A DNA stretch of 64,000 bases from Candidatus Zixiibacteriota bacterium (GCA_024280215.1 JAJRQO010000027.1:1-64000); one strand, 5' to 3'. Shown: positions 1-8,950, counted from the first letter of the stretch. A program made the numbers and translations. Notes: a model not told the origin generated them from the letters alone.

Positions 1-12
1 CCTGTCTATCGT

Positions 13-39
13 GTCGGAACCGCAGGGGTTCCGACCTAC
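13..39 (-). repeat. Palindromic repeat, GTAGG-stem family (copy 1)
   Basis: A 9-bp perfect stem (GTCGGAACC / GGTTCCGAC) encloses a 5-nt loop and is followed by CCTAC. It matches, with one paired stem change, the copies inside tgt (61184-61210) and upstream of tgt (61786-61812). No gene is visible on this 165-nt left edge; a plus-strand terminator follows at 130-157. Confidence 0.75.
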
Positions 40-129
40 TTCACTATCTCAGCCAATATACTATATGGATGGAGGTAGTATTTAATGTGTTGGTTACATC
101 CAATAATGGGTTAAATGCTAAAAGTATTG

Positions 130-157
130 GGTGGTCTTACGGCCATCCTTTTTTTTA
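130..157 (+). terminator. Rho-independent terminator (plus strand)
   Basis: An 8-bp stem (GGGTGGTC / GGCCATCC, two G-U pairs in RNA) with a TTAC loop is followed directly by eight T residues. It faces the leftward gene ending at 166, so it probably ends a rightward transcript that begins left of the window. Confidence 0.6.
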
Positions 158-165
158 ATAAGAGA

Positions 166-783
166 TTATTTTGAAAATATAGTTCCATCCCACTCAGAAT
201 AAACTATTTCATCAAACTTTGGTTCCATCCTATCCCACATATCTCCCATATATCGCCGCTTGACCTCAAGAAAAAAATCTACATTTATTTGAGAAATTGA
301 GTCTGTAGAAATTCGAACATTTGAAACCAATATCGGTTTATAAAATGTTTGAAATTTATAATCATCTATTCTACCAACTATTAGAGTATCTCCATTATAA
401 ACGGTTGTTTCATAAGATTTTGGTTTATAATATTTTTGAGAAAAAATGAGGACATGATAATTCCCTGGCTTTACAGAGTCAGTAGCCAACAGAGTATCAA
501 TAGAATTAAAACCAAAAAGAACTGAATCTTGATCATATATCCAGTTATCTAGGACGTAGAGATAAGTTCTACTACCTTCAGGTTTAAAACTATCTAATAG
601 TTCTTTATCAATTTCAAATGGTTGTAAGAGATTAACTCTCCATACAAGAGAATCATTTCTATACTCGCTTAAATCAACACACTTTAATGCACCAGTAGTA
701 GATGGAATACGATTAGAGTCCGTACAGGAATCGGTAACCATTAAAAGAAATCCAACAAACAGAAACAGCAATATTTTTTTCAA
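166..783 (-). CDS. Putative lipoprotein, unknown function
   Basis: 205 residues that I do not recognise as a named family. The first 20 residues form a hydrophobic lipoprotein signal with a lipobox-like VTDSC, so the mature protein is expected to be lipid-anchored at Cys20. The start is TTG, chosen because GGGAGG lies just upstream and the ORF then begins with a typical MKKILLFLF signal. The rest looks like a soluble, beta-rich domain with no catalytic motif I can see. It lies 20 nt downstream of mlaD on the same strand, so it may be the last gene of the mla operon and an accessory factor for it; that link is inferred from position only. The real-gene call is secure, the function is unknown. 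Confidence 0.7.
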   Translation of the reverse strand: MKKILLFLFVGFLLMVTDSCTDSNRIPSTTGALKCVDLSEYRNDSLVWRVNLLQPFEIDKELLDSFKPEGSRTYLYVLDNWIYDQDSVLFGFNSIDTLLATDSVKPGNYHVLIFSQKYYKPKSYETTVYNGDTLIVGRIDDYKFQTFYKPILVSNVRISTDSISQINVDFFLEVKRRYMGDMWDRMEPKFDEIVYSEWDGTIFSK

Positions 784-803
784 GCTACCTCCCAGTCAGA
801 AGT

Positions 804-1745
804 CTAAAAGACAGAAAACTTAAAGTACTTTCGTGGGTCATTTTGAATATCTTCAATAAGTGAATTCATTCGAGCCATCAAGTCAGTCATTTCAGAATAC
901 AAAGCGGTGTCATTGACAAGCATTCCTAAGTTTCCCTGAGCAGCATTCATCTTGAATAAGATTGAGTCAAGTGACGCAGTACTATTCGCAAGATTATCAT
1001 ACAGTTTTGGGTCATTGACAAGTTTTCCAAGCGTGCCAGAATTGTCATCAACTTTAGCCATAATCGAACCCATCGCATCGGATGTTTCCTCAAGAGACTC
1101 AACAATCCTCACTTGATTTTTTTGAAGGTCTGACGTGAGCACCGTAAGTTTTTCAAGTAAGAGCGTCATGTTTTCATACATCTTCTCATCGGTAGCAATT
1201 TTCCCAAGGGTTCCTTCTCCCCTGTTCATACGTGACAACAAGGAATCGACATTATTGACAACACTTCTTACGTCAGAAAGTGAATTTTTCGCTTCAACAA
1301 AAACTGCTTCAGCAGTACCTGCATCTTTGGTCGGCACAACATCCATATTGGCAATTGGAGTACCACCATCAATACCAGGAATTACTTCAACATATTTATC
1401 GCCCAAGAAACCAATAGTGCCAAGCTGCACTCTGGCATTTTTTGTCATCCGATCCCATACTTCATTTTTCAATCGACAAACCAATTCAACTTGTTTATCA
1501 GGAGCGATATTTACAAACTTTACCGACTTTACATTGCCCACTTCAACACCAGACATCCATACCGGAGAACCAGGAACCAGCCCATTTACATTTTGAAAGT
1601 AACAGACAAATTTTTGTTTAGATTCAAAAATCGAGGTACCACCACCAGAGAGTGAAGCCCAAAACATTATTGAGATTGCGATTATTAACACAACACCTAT
1701 TTTGAGAGATCCCCATTTGACTTTCGTAGTTCTTTGCATATTCAT
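804..1745 (-). CDS. mlaD: MCE/MlaD-family lipid-transport substrate-binding protein
   Basis: Periplasmic, inner-membrane-anchored MCE protein that in the Mla family passes phospholipids between the ABC transporter and the outer membrane. One membrane helix sits at about residues 13-33, followed by the MCE domain (about 40-125) with the family-typical GLVPGSPVWMSGVEVG stretch. The C-terminal half is helical and carries three copies of a G(T/N)LG-x-L-x-x-D-x-x-LY unit (GTLGKIATDEKMY, GTLGKLVNDPKLY, GNLGMLVNDTALY), a pattern common in FCB-group MlaD homologues. It lies 12 nt after mlaF. MlaB and MlaC homologues are not in the window. The 313-residue length is longer than E. coli MlaD because of the helical tail. 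Confidence 0.9.
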   Translation of the reverse strand: MNMQRTTKVKWGSLKIGVVLIIAISIMFWASLSGGGTSIFESKQKFVCYFQNVNGLVPGSPVWMSGVEVGNVKSVKFVNIAPDKQVELVCRLKNEVWDRMTKNARVQLGTIGFLGDKYVEVIPGIDGGTPIANMDVVPTKDAGTAEAVFVEAKNSLSDVRSVVNNVDSLLSRMNRGEGTLGKIATDEKMYENMTLLLEKLTVLTSDLQKNQVRIVESLEETSDAMGSIMAKVDDNSGTLGKLVNDPKLYDNLANSTASLDSILFKMNAAQGNLGMLVNDTALYSEMTDLMARMNSLIEDIQNDPRKYFKFSVF

Positions 1746-1757
1746 ATCAATATCATC

Positions 1758-2537
1758 CTATGTATAGTTGAAAAATTCTTTTTTAAGTACTTCATTAAAC
1801 GACAATCTAAATGGAGCTAAAAATTGTAACACTTTTAAATCTTTAGAATCACGTAATTCTTCTAAACTACCATCAAAGGCGATTTCACCTTCGATAATCA
1901 CAATAAACCGTTTTGCGAATCCGATAGCATCAGTAATCTGATGTGTAACCACAATAGTTGCAATCTGCCGTTCTCTATTTAATTTTGAGATAAGTTCTAA
2001 AACATTTTCAGTTGATTGTGGATCAAGCCCTGTCGTTGGTTCGTCGTAGAGCATAGCTTTCGGAGCAGTTGACAAAAGTGACCGTCCAATCGCAACCCGA
2101 CGTTGCATACCACCAGAAAGTTGTTCAGGCAGTTTGTCCATAATTTCCTTAGCATTTAAACCAACAAAGCCAAGCATTTCAACAGCACGTTTACCAATTT
2201 CATCAATAGAAAGATTGGAATGTTCCAAAAGATAAAAGCCAACATTTTCCCAAACAGACATTGAATCAAACAATGCACCATCTTGAAAGACCATACCAAT
2301 ATTTTTTCGAATTTCCTGTTTCTCTTTTTCTCTTAGATGACAAATATTTTTCCCGTCGACTAAAATCTCACCTGTCTGAGGACATTCAAGTCCTAAAATC
2401 AGCCTCAGAATTGTTGACTTACCCGACCCAGATGGTCCCATGACAACAACGGATTCCGATGAACCAACAGAAAACGAGACATTTTTTAGAATTGGAGTTT
2501 CACCATAAGCAAAACTGATATTTTTAATCTCAATCAT
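1758..2537 (-). CDS. mlaF: Mla-type ABC transporter ATP-binding protein
   Basis: Cytoplasmic ATPase of the Mla lipid transporter, expected to pair with the permease encoded just upstream. The ATPase motifs are intact: Walker A GPSGSGKST near residue 34, Q-loop VFQDGALFD, signature LSGGMQRR, Walker B AMLYDEPTTGLDP and the H-loop VVTHQ. The GALFDSMSVWENV stretch after the Q-loop is typical of MlaF rather than general importers. The 259-residue length is normal. Its ATG overlaps the stop of mlaE by 4 nt (ATGA), so the two are translationally coupled, and mlaD follows 12 nt later. Confidence 0.95.
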   Translation of the reverse strand: MIEIKNISFAYGETPILKNVSFSVGSSESVVVMGPSGSGKSTILRLILGLECPQTGEILVDGKNICHLREKEKQEIRKNIGMVFQDGALFDSMSVWENVGFYLLEHSNLSIDEIGKRAVEMLGFVGLNAKEIMDKLPEQLSGGMQRRVAIGRSLLSTAPKAMLYDEPTTGLDPQSTENVLELISKLNRERQIATIVVTHQITDAIGFAKRFIVIIEGEIAFDGSLEELRDSKDLKVLQFLAPFRLSFNEVLKKEFFNYT

Positions 2538-3292
2538 AAGTAACCTTTTAGGTAGGTTGATGCTAATTTGGTAATGAAAAAGTTTACAACTAAAATTACA
2601 ATTGATGCAAGTACTACTGATTCGGTCGTCGCTTTACCAACACCTTTTGTACCACCTTCAGCAGTGAAACCTTTATAGCATGCGATAAAGGCAATGACAA
2701 ATGAGAAGACAATCGGCTTTATAATGCCAATAAATAAATTCCCAAAAATAAGCCGTTCTTTCACCGCCGCAAAATACATTGTACCTGAGACATGAGCTAA
2801 AAAGACGGCAATAATATATCCACCAAAAATGGCAATCGCATCACAAAAAATTGTCAAGACAGGAACCATGACCATAAGAGCTATAAGTCTTGGTACAGCA
2901 AGTTTTTGAATTGGGTCAATCCCAAAAGACTTAAGAGCATTAATTTGATTCGACGACTTCATTGCACCAATCTCTGCAGTAATTCCAGATGCAACTCGAG
3001 CAGCTATCATGAGAGCAGCCAAAACAGGTCCAAGTTCACGCACAATCGCAATTGTCATAATCCTTCCGAGATAATCTTTTGCCCCAAAATCAGCTAATTC
3101 ATTTGAAAACGCTAAGGCAAATCCTTGCCCAGCAAAGATACCAGTAAGAATCACCAAATATAGAGATCCGATGCCAATAAGATACATCTGTTCTTTTGTT
3201 TCAGTAAAATAAAATGGACGACGGAATATCGCTGCGAATGTCTTCACCGAGAAGATAAAGAGTTCTTGCGATGTATACGCAAAATGCTTCAA
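2534..3292 (-). CDS. mlaE: Mla-type ABC transporter permease
   Basis: Integral membrane permease of the MlaE/YrbE family (252 residues, normal length) with about five membrane segments. Diagnostic stretches include VRELGPVLAALMIAARVASGITAEIGAM and the central PRLIALMVMVPVL. It forms the membrane part of the Mla lipid transporter together with MlaF and MlaD. It is the first gene of the leftward operon mlaE-mlaF-mlaD-(lipoprotein). The start in the ORF track is TTG with only a weak AAAGG immediately before it, so the exact start is less certain than the gene. The divergent neighbour is the PP-loop gene at 3.5 kb. Confidence 0.92.
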   Translation of the reverse strand: MKHFAYTSQELFIFSVKTFAAIFRRPFYFTETKEQMYLIGIGSLYLVILTGIFAGQGFALAFSNELADFGAKDYLGRIMTIAIVRELGPVLAALMIAARVASGITAEIGAMKSSNQINALKSFGIDPIQKLAVPRLIALMVMVPVLTIFCDAIAIFGGYIIAVFLAHVSGTMYFAAVKERLIFGNLFIGIIKPIVFSFVIAFIACYKGFTAEGGTKGVGKATTESVVLASIVILVVNFFITKLASTYLKGYL

Positions 3293-3493
3293 ACCTTTAT
3301 TTATTATAGAAAAAATTGTAAATCCTCTCTTTCAGTTACTACTTTACAACTACTATGATAGCAATATCATAAACTATTCAACAGAAAAAAAGTAAAATAG
3401 TTTAAAAAAAATCAAAGACAAGTTCTATTTTTTTCGTTATATATAGTTCTTAATAACTTGCTTATAATGACTATTAAAGATAGAGATAAAAAT

Positions 3494-4516
3494 ATGACTG
3501 AAATCAAAAAAAAACGTGGTCACTGCATCGCTCTTTTCTCAGGCGGATTAGATTCCGCTTTGGCGGTTCTTTTGATGTTACATCAAGATATAGAAGTAAC
3601 TGCAATAACATTTATGACTCATTTTGGATGCGACTTGGGCGATAGGTCATCATGTGGATCGAACCCATACCCAGCAGCTGAGAAGTACGGCTTTAATGTA
3701 AAGCTGATGCATTTAGGTCAAAAATTCGTAGATATTATCGAAAAACCTAAATACGGCTATGGCAAGAACATGAATCCATGTACCGATTGTCGAATTTTGA
3801 TGCTTGAAGAAGCGAAGAACTTAATGGATATGGTAGGTGCTGATTTTATCATCACAGGTGAAGTTATGGGGCAGCGACCAATGTCGCAGGTCAAACATAA
3901 ACTCAACCTTGTTGAAAATGTCACTGGACTTAAAGGGAAACTCCTTCGACCTCTCTCAGCAAAACTTCTTAAACCAACTGATGCTGAGCTCAATGGCATG
4001 ATTGACCGTGAAAAGCTCGAAGGCATTTCTGGTCGTGGACGACACCGTCAGATAGAACTTGCTAAGGAATATGGATTGGATGATTACCCCAACCCAGCAT
4101 CGGGATGTTTACTTACCGATGAAAGTTATTCTATCAGATTACGAGATTTACTGAAGCATTCTGGACGACTAACATTTGATGATCTAAACCTTTTGCGAAT
4201 CGGACGGCATTATCGTTTAGATCCAAACACAAAAGTAATAGTTGGTCGTGATGAAAGAGAAAACGATCAGCTTGAAGCATACAAAAAGCCACATTATGCC
4301 CATGTTGAAGCAATCGGCATTGGTTCTCCTGTCAGCTTGGTCATTGGGGATTGTTCTGATGACAACATCAAAAAAGCTGCGATGATTACGGCACGATTCA
4401 CATCGGCTAAAAAAGACCCATCAGTGAAAATCACATTGGTTAGCGACGAATCGCAACCGATTTATGATGTCCCCCCTGCTAAAGATGAAGATTTAAAGTT
4501 TATACAACTTCGATAA
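3494..4516 (+). CDS. ThiI/MnmA-like PP-loop tRNA sulfurtransferase
   Basis: Adenylating PP-loop enzyme of the family annotated as tRNA 4-thiouridine synthase-like or MnmA-like with a C-terminal NFACT-R-type RNA-binding domain. The N-terminal domain has the ATP-binding SGGLDS motif. Conserved cysteines (FGCDLGDRSSC, PCTDC and ASGC) fit sulfur transfer or Fe-S binding. The last ~100 residues (from about LRIGRHYRL) resemble the NFACT-R domain. The expected role is thiolation of a tRNA uridine, but the exact position cannot be read. The ORF opens at TTG 3458, with ATGs at 3467 and 3494. I prefer 3494 because homologues have only a short lead before SGGLDS, but no start has a strong Shine-Dalgarno. 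It is monocistronic and is not LarE, the sulfur transferase of the lactate racemase pathway. Confidence 0.8.
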   Translation: MTEIKKKRGHCIALFSGGLDSALAVLLMLHQDIEVTAITFMTHFGCDLGDRSSCGSNPYPAAEKYGFNVKLMHLGQKFVDIIEKPKYGYGKNMNPCTDCRILMLEEAKNLMDMVGADFIITGEVMGQRPMSQVKHKLNLVENVTGLKGKLLRPLSAKLLKPTDAELNGMIDREKLEGISGRGRHRQIELAKEYGLDDYPNPASGCLLTDESYSIRLRDLLKHSGRLTFDDLNLLRIGRHYRLDPNTKVIVGRDERENDQLEAYKKPHYAHVEAIGIGSPVSLVIGDCSDDNIKKAAMITARFTSAKKDPSVKITLVSDESQPIYDVPPAKDEDLKFIQLR

Positions 4517-4863
4517 TCTATATGCACGAAAAAGATCCCAACCATCTCGTTAGGACCTTCTCTCTCCTCACCATCTGAAGTCTTAAAAACAACTCAACCG
4601 CCAAGAAAGTTATTTTCAAATCAGAAATCTGACACGACTCCAGTGATTATATACCCTATATAGTAACAAATCGCATGCCAACCACATGATAATTACCTAT
4701 CTCATTGTATGATTGGAACTTAGAAGGACTGCACTTTATAACAGAGTTAATATTATAGAAATTACGCAGAATATGCTCTAAAACCGTCGCAGAACTTAAT
4801 AAAAGGCAAAAAATAAGCCTTCCTTTGGAAGAGGAAGGCTTAAGAAGATATACAAATTGGAGC
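4517..4863. other. Intergenic gap
   Basis: 347 nt between two converging genes. Apart from the minus-strand terminator at 4808-4842, I see no gene, repeat or RNA in it. Confidence 0.5.
4808..4842 (-). terminator. Rho-independent terminator of the cohesin-like gene
   Basis: A perfect 11-bp stem (TAAGCCTTCCT / AGGAAGGCTTA) with a 7-nt loop is followed on the minus strand by six T residues. It lies 21 nt past the stop codon of the gene at 4864-5667. Confidence 0.9.
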
Positions 4864-5667
4864 CTATTTCAGCATAACCATTTTTTTGGTTTCACTGAAT
4901 GATTCCGTGTCTATACGATAAAAATACATACCACTGGCAAGTGTTGATCCATCAAATTCAACAATATGATTACCAGCTTCCATTTGACCATCAACTAAAG
5001 TCATAACTTTTTGGCCTAAGACATTATAGACAGCAAGCGATACATTTTCAGCATTTGGTAATGAAAATGAAATCTGAGTTGCTGGGTTAAATGGGTTTGG
5101 ATAGTTTTGATTTAATGCAAACGCGTCAGGTAGGGCATCAACTCCATTTGATAACGCTACAGTTGTGCTACCGAATTCAGGAGAAGTTGATACAATTGTT
5201 CCATCATCTCCATGAGAGACAAAAGTAAGAGCATGATACGGCTCTGTCATAATAACTTCTTCAATTCTGATATCAGTAACAAATTCGTCATTGACTTCAA
5301 AAACGAGTTTAGCAATAACACCATCACCAATAGCGAGATTTGGTTTCGCTTCTTGAGTGAACTGTGGAAGCAGTCCAATAACAACGGTATTGTTTTCGTT
5401 GTCAATATTAGCAATTTTTAAATCAAAATAGTCAACCCGAGTTCCTTCGAATATGACTTCTTTTAATGTTACTCCTTCTGAGAAACTCAGAGGAATATCT
5501 AATGCCGCCAGTTCAACATTATTAGATATTTCAATTGGTACAACCACAAGATTATCAGCCGAAACTGTAGTTTTAGCAAAGCCAAAATTATTCGCTCCAG
5601 CAAAGACAAATGTTGGTGCCAATAAAACACAGACGATAATGATGGTTAGTTGTAAACGTTTTGTCAA
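4864..5667 (-). CDS. Secreted cohesin-like protein with type IX sorting domain
   Basis: 267-residue exported protein. Residues 1-23 are a signal peptide ending in FVFA. Residues ~25-155 form a beta-sandwich resembling cohesin-like domains (VVPIEISNNVELAALDIPLSF, then IAKLVFEV). The last ~85 residues are a type A C-terminal sorting domain with QNYPNPFNPATQISF, the YNVLGQKV strand and ASGMYFYRI. In T9SS bacteria this domain directs outer-membrane passage and surface attachment. The start is TTG behind GAGGAGGTGAACC, a strong ribosome-binding site that fixes it. A terminator follows. No enzyme motif is visible, so a structural or binding role at the cell surface is the most I can infer. Confidence 0.85.
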   Translation of the reverse strand: MTKRLQLTIIIVCVLLAPTFVFAGANNFGFAKTTVSADNLVVVPIEISNNVELAALDIPLSFSEGVTLKEVIFEGTRVDYFDLKIANIDNENNTVVIGLLPQFTQEAKPNLAIGDGVIAKLVFEVNDEFVTDIRIEEVIMTEPYHALTFVSHGDDGTIVSTSPEFGSTTVALSNGVDALPDAFALNQNYPNPFNPATQISFSLPNAENVSLAVYNVLGQKVMTLVDGQMEAGNHIVEFDGSTLASGMYFYRIDTESFSETKKMVMLK

Positions 5668-6071
5668 GGTTCACCTCCTCAAAGGTTTAATTCGCTCTTG
5701 CTTCGTGCTTTCAATTCCGTTGAAAAACAGAAGCCCTTCAATCCGTAAATAAACGAAAGGTGCTTAATTTTTATATTCTAATACTCTTTTTTAAGACGGT
5801 TTGTGTATGTCTCTTGTTTCAGCAATATTAAATTAGAATGATTTAAATTTAAACATTGATAATTTAACAATTGTACTGTCACAAGTTCCCTGTTACTATT
5901 GTAAAGTGTTCCGCAATGAATTACTAATTACTCGCCCTGTCTTAATTATATACATATATACAACGTGATTAGTTCCTATAAAAGGAAAAAATAATAATAC
6001 TTATCGCATCGCAGATAATGCGAACACTGTCTGAAGCCTGTTTTACTGAACACCTCGAAGGGTGGGAGCTC

Positions 6072-6094
6072 GTCAGGTCTCGGAAAGGCCTGAC
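6072..6094. repeat. Hairpin repeat, GTCAGG type
   Basis: GTCAGGTC and GGCCTGAC form an 8-bp stem (one G-U) around a 7-nt loop. It shares the GTCAGG/CCTGAC outer stem with the repeats at 43294-43334 and 60460-60498. Confidence 0.55.
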
Positions 6095-6179
6095 CTGAAT
6101 CTCTTTTGTAGGGTTCGGTCATGTTTTTACAGGTTCTGATGGGTGCTTTCACGCATTAGTGTGATACACCTGACACACA

Positions 6180-6217
6180 GTCAGTTCTCAATTCGCTAAA
6201 GCGAATAAGGAACCGAC
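6180..6217. repeat. Bulged hairpin repeat, GTCAGTTC family
   Basis: The outer stem GTCAGTTC / GGAACCGAC and inner stem ATTCGC / GCGAAT are separated by an asymmetric bulge, with a TAAA loop. Related copies lie at 8951-8989, 8998-9035, 43246-43282, 60412-60451 and 60460-60498. Confidence 0.75.
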
Positions 6218-6392
6218 TAAACAATTTAAGCCACTTTTTCGCTATAACCAAATCAGGCACAACTTGTTACAAGGAATTGGGTTTGTTTTGTCAAATTTGC
6301 GTTTATTTTTCTATCCTCTTCATATTGCAGAAAATGTTCTTCATTTCATTAAACAAGTTAGATTACTATTTTACGATGTTTTTATATACGAA

Positions 6393-6420
6393 TTGACAAA
6401 AAGCAATAATTGTGTATTTT
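6393..6420 (+). promoter_or_regulatory. Predicted sigma-70-like promoter of the SBBP gene
   Basis: TTGACA, a 16-nt spacer and TATTTT end 43 nt before the TTG start at 6464. The ORF-track start (6410) would lie inside this promoter, which supports the downstream start. Confidence 0.5.
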
Positions 6421-6463
6421 GATGTCAATAATAGATTTATGTTTTTTAAAATCGGAGGAAAAG

Positions 6464-8914
6464 TTGAAAAAAGTTCTTAAAAGTTTTTTAGTTGTATTGT
6501 TACTTACAAATTCAACATACGCAGTAAATAAAACAGATAATCTATCAAACATTCAAGTCACAAAATCACTTACCTCGATGCCATTTTCATTCACACAAAA
6601 TAATGGGCAATGGGATGAACAGGTAAAATTCCGTGCCAATGCTGGTGGTGCGACGATGTGGTTTGCATCCGATGGTGCCTACTACCAATTCACCCGTACA
6701 ATTAGATCTGAAGATTCCGATCCATTTGAAGACGTCACCCTGAGCTTGTCGAAGGGTCACCGACCAGACTCAATCGAGACGATGATGATAAAAGCCAACT
6801 TCGTGGGAGCAAATCAAAATCCACAAATGGTCGGGGTAGATATGATAGATTACAAATGTAATTACTTCATTGGTAACGACCAATTAAAATGGGCAACTGA
6901 TGTTCCCAACTTTACGGCTGTAATGTATGAACAAATATACGATGGTATCGATTTGAAATATTATGGCAATGGTACCCATATGGAGTATGATTATATCGTC
7001 GAACCAGGTGCTGACTTTTCACAAATCAAAATTCAATACGAAGGTGCCGAATCAATCGCAGTTAATGATAACGGTGAGTTAGTTGTGACAACTATGTGGG
7101 GTGAGGTTGTCGAACAACGACCTATCATTTATCAGATCGAAAACAGCATACGTGTACCAATTGATGGCAGTTATAAATTAAGTGGAGCTAGCTCCTTTTC
7201 ATTTGAACTCGCTGATTACAACACTTCTCTCCCATTAATCATCGACCCTGTCTTGGAGTATAGTACGTATTTGGGAGGAAGTAGAAATGATAGAGGATTA
7301 AGTACTGTAGTAGATAATTTTGGGTCTTCATATATAACTGGATATACTTCTTCTCCAGATTTCCCAATTGTAAACCCTTATAATGAAACATATCAAAATG
7401 GATACAGAGATATCTTTGTTTCAAAGTTGAATCCAACAGGAAATGGTTTAATTTTCAGTACATTTATTGGTGGGAATGGTTACGATAATGCTTATTCAAT
7501 CGATGTAGATCGATTTGGAGCAACTTACATTACTGGAATGACATCTTCATCTGATTTCCCTACTATAAATGCACTTAGTGATTCAGCAAATAGTGTTGTA
7601 GATGCCTTTGTAACTAAATTAAATTCAACAGGAGATAGTTTGGTTTATAGTACCTACTTAGGTGGTAGTAATCAAGATGTAGGAGCGTGCATTATTACTG
7701 ATGATTCTGGAGGAGTTTATATAACTGGAAGGACATCTTCAATTGATTTTCCTCTTCATAAACCGCTTTTTGGAACATTTATGGGTGGTGAAAATGATGC
7801 TTTTGTAACCAAATTAAGTCCAACAGGTTCATACCTAAATTATAGCACATATATAGGAGGGAGTGGTATTGATTATTCTAATGGTATTGCCGTTGATGGT
7901 TCAGGTAATGCATATATAGTTGGATTCACTAATTCTCAAGATTTACCTACTTATAATGCATTTCAAGAATCACAAAGTGGGGCTGGTGATATATTTGTCG
8001 CAAAGTTAAGTAATACAGGAGATAGTCTTGCATATTGTACTTATTTAGGAGGAGAATATTATGATATTGGTTATGACATTTGTGTTGATAGTTCAGGTTC
8101 TGCTTATATAGTAGGGTTTACAGCTTCGGATAATTACCCTGTATATAATCCATATCAAGAAAACTTAGATAATTATGGAGGTAATATTGTAATTACGAAA
8201 ATCAACACAAGCGGAACTAGCTTAGAATATAGTACATATATAGGGGGAAGCAATGCTGATTATGTAAGTGCGATCGAAGTAGATAACTTAGGCTGTGCTT
8301 ATATAACTGGATTGACAACATCTTTTGATTTTCCAGTTGTTAATGCTATTAATAATACAATGAATGGTAGTTCAGCAATATATATTACAAAATTTAATGA
8401 AATCGGTGATAATCTTGAATTTAGCACCTTTTTCGGTGGAACTAGTAGTGACCATTCTCAAGATATTGACATAGATGTAAATGGTAATATATACATAACT
8501 GGTTGGACAACATCTGATGATTTTCCGGTAATTAACCCTTTTGATAGTACATATAAGATTGGTGAGCATGCTTTTATCAGTAAATTTTCTTTTGTTTCTA
8601 CTGACATTGAAAAAGATGACCTTTATAATCTACCGACTAATTTCAACTTGTCACAAAACTATCCGAATCCGTTTAATCCATCAACTACGATTGAATTTAA
8701 TCTGCCAACAAAATCGAATGTAACTATTAATATTTATAATCTGCTTGGACAAGAAATAAATCAACTTGTCAATCAAGTATATTCAGTTGGCAACTACAAA
8801 GTCACATGGGATGGCAGAACTTCTAATGGAAGTCAAGCATCTACTGGTATTTATTTATATCGAATAAAAACGGATAACTTTGTCGAAACTAAAAAAATGT
8901 TACTATTGAAATAA
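6464..8914 (+). CDS. SBBP-repeat secreted protein with type IX sorting domain
   Basis: 816-residue surface or extracellular protein. It has a signal peptide (KKVLKSFLVVLLLTNSTYA) and a conserved N-terminal domain (FTQNNGQWDEQVKFRANA, YFIGND, YYGNGTHMEYDYIV). Seven tandem ~63-residue SBBP repeats follow, each opening with a YSTYLGG-like motif (STYLGG, STFIGG, STYLGG, STYIGG, CTYLGG, STYIGG, STFFGG) and containing AYITG and DFP. Seven units suggest a beta-propeller. The C-terminus is a sorting domain (NYPNPFNPSTTIEF, STGIYLYRI). GGAGG at 6454-6458 sets a TTG start at 6464; the ORF-track ATG at 6410 would add residues unlike a signal peptide. Residues 91-99 (VTLSLSKGH) are encoded by an in-frame repeat insertion. 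The binding partner is unknown. Confidence 0.85.
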   Translation: MKKVLKSFLVVLLLTNSTYAVNKTDNLSNIQVTKSLTSMPFSFTQNNGQWDEQVKFRANAGGATMWFASDGAYYQFTRTIRSEDSDPFEDVTLSLSKGHRPDSIETMMIKANFVGANQNPQMVGVDMIDYKCNYFIGNDQLKWATDVPNFTAVMYEQIYDGIDLKYYGNGTHMEYDYIVEPGADFSQIKIQYEGAESIAVNDNGELVVTTMWGEVVEQRPIIYQIENSIRVPIDGSYKLSGASSFSFELADYNTSLPLIIDPVLEYSTYLGGSRNDRGLSTVVDNFGSSYITGYTSSPDFPIVNPYNETYQNGYRDIFVSKLNPTGNGLIFSTFIGGNGYDNAYSIDVDRFGATYITGMTSSSDFPTINALSDSANSVVDAFVTKLNSTGDSLVYSTYLGGSNQDVGACIITDDSGGVYITGRTSSIDFPLHKPLFGTFMGGENDAFVTKLSPTGSYLNYSTYIGGSGIDYSNGIAVDGSGNAYIVGFTNSQDLPTYNAFQESQSGAGDIFVAKLSNTGDSLAYCTYLGGEYYDIGYDICVDSSGSAYIVGFTASDNYPVYNPYQENLDNYGGNIVITKINTSGTSLEYSTYIGGSNADYVSAIEVDNLGCAYITGLTTSFDFPVVNAINNTMNGSSAIYITKFNEIGDNLEFSTFFGGTSSDHSQDIDIDVNGNIYITGWTTSDDFPVINPFDSTYKIGEHAFISKFSFVSTDIEKDDLYNLPTNFNLSQNYPNPFNPSTTIEFNLPTKSNVTINIYNLLGQEINQLVNQVYSVGNYKVTWDGRTSNGSQASTGIYLYRIKTDNFVETKKMLLLK
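6734..6760 (+). repeat. In-frame palindromic repeat inside the SBBP gene
   Basis: An imperfect palindrome (GTCACCCTGAGC...GAAGGGTCAC) of exactly 27 nt, aligned to codon boundaries, encodes VTLSLSKGH. The core CCCTGAGCTTGTCGAAGGG is related to the intergenic repeat at 61898-61947 (GACCCTTCGAC...TTCAGGGTGAC). The residues on either side read as ordinary loop sequence. Confidence 0.7.
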
Positions 8915-8950
8915 ATATTTATAATATTTTTATGTGAGATTACTTGTTAC

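Larger units (their letters stand above)
5668..6392. other. Gene-free stretch with palindromic repeats
   Basis: About 725 nt without a credible gene, between divergent sorting-domain genes. It holds hairpin repeats at 6072-6094 and 6180-6217, and a weaker hairpin around 6135-6174 resembling the one at 43294-43334. It also holds the untranslated leader of the leftward gene. No tRNA or recognised riboswitch was seen. Confidence 0.5.

Noticed and set aside
85-114. Short ORF (ATG TGT TGG ...) behind GGAGG and before a terminator, like an attenuator leader peptide
   Set aside because: No rightward gene follows the terminator; the next gene is on the other strand, so an attenuation role has nothing to control.
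3494-4516. Possible LarE, the sulfur transferase for the LarA cofactor
   Set aside because: The motif order, extra cysteines and C-terminal NFACT-R-like part fit the tRNA ThiI/MnmA-like family better; LarE lacks these.
5668-5780. Possible c-di-GMP-type riboswitch in the leader of the cohesin-like gene
   Set aside because: The leader has some stem potential but none of the conserved riboswitch core sequences could be matched.
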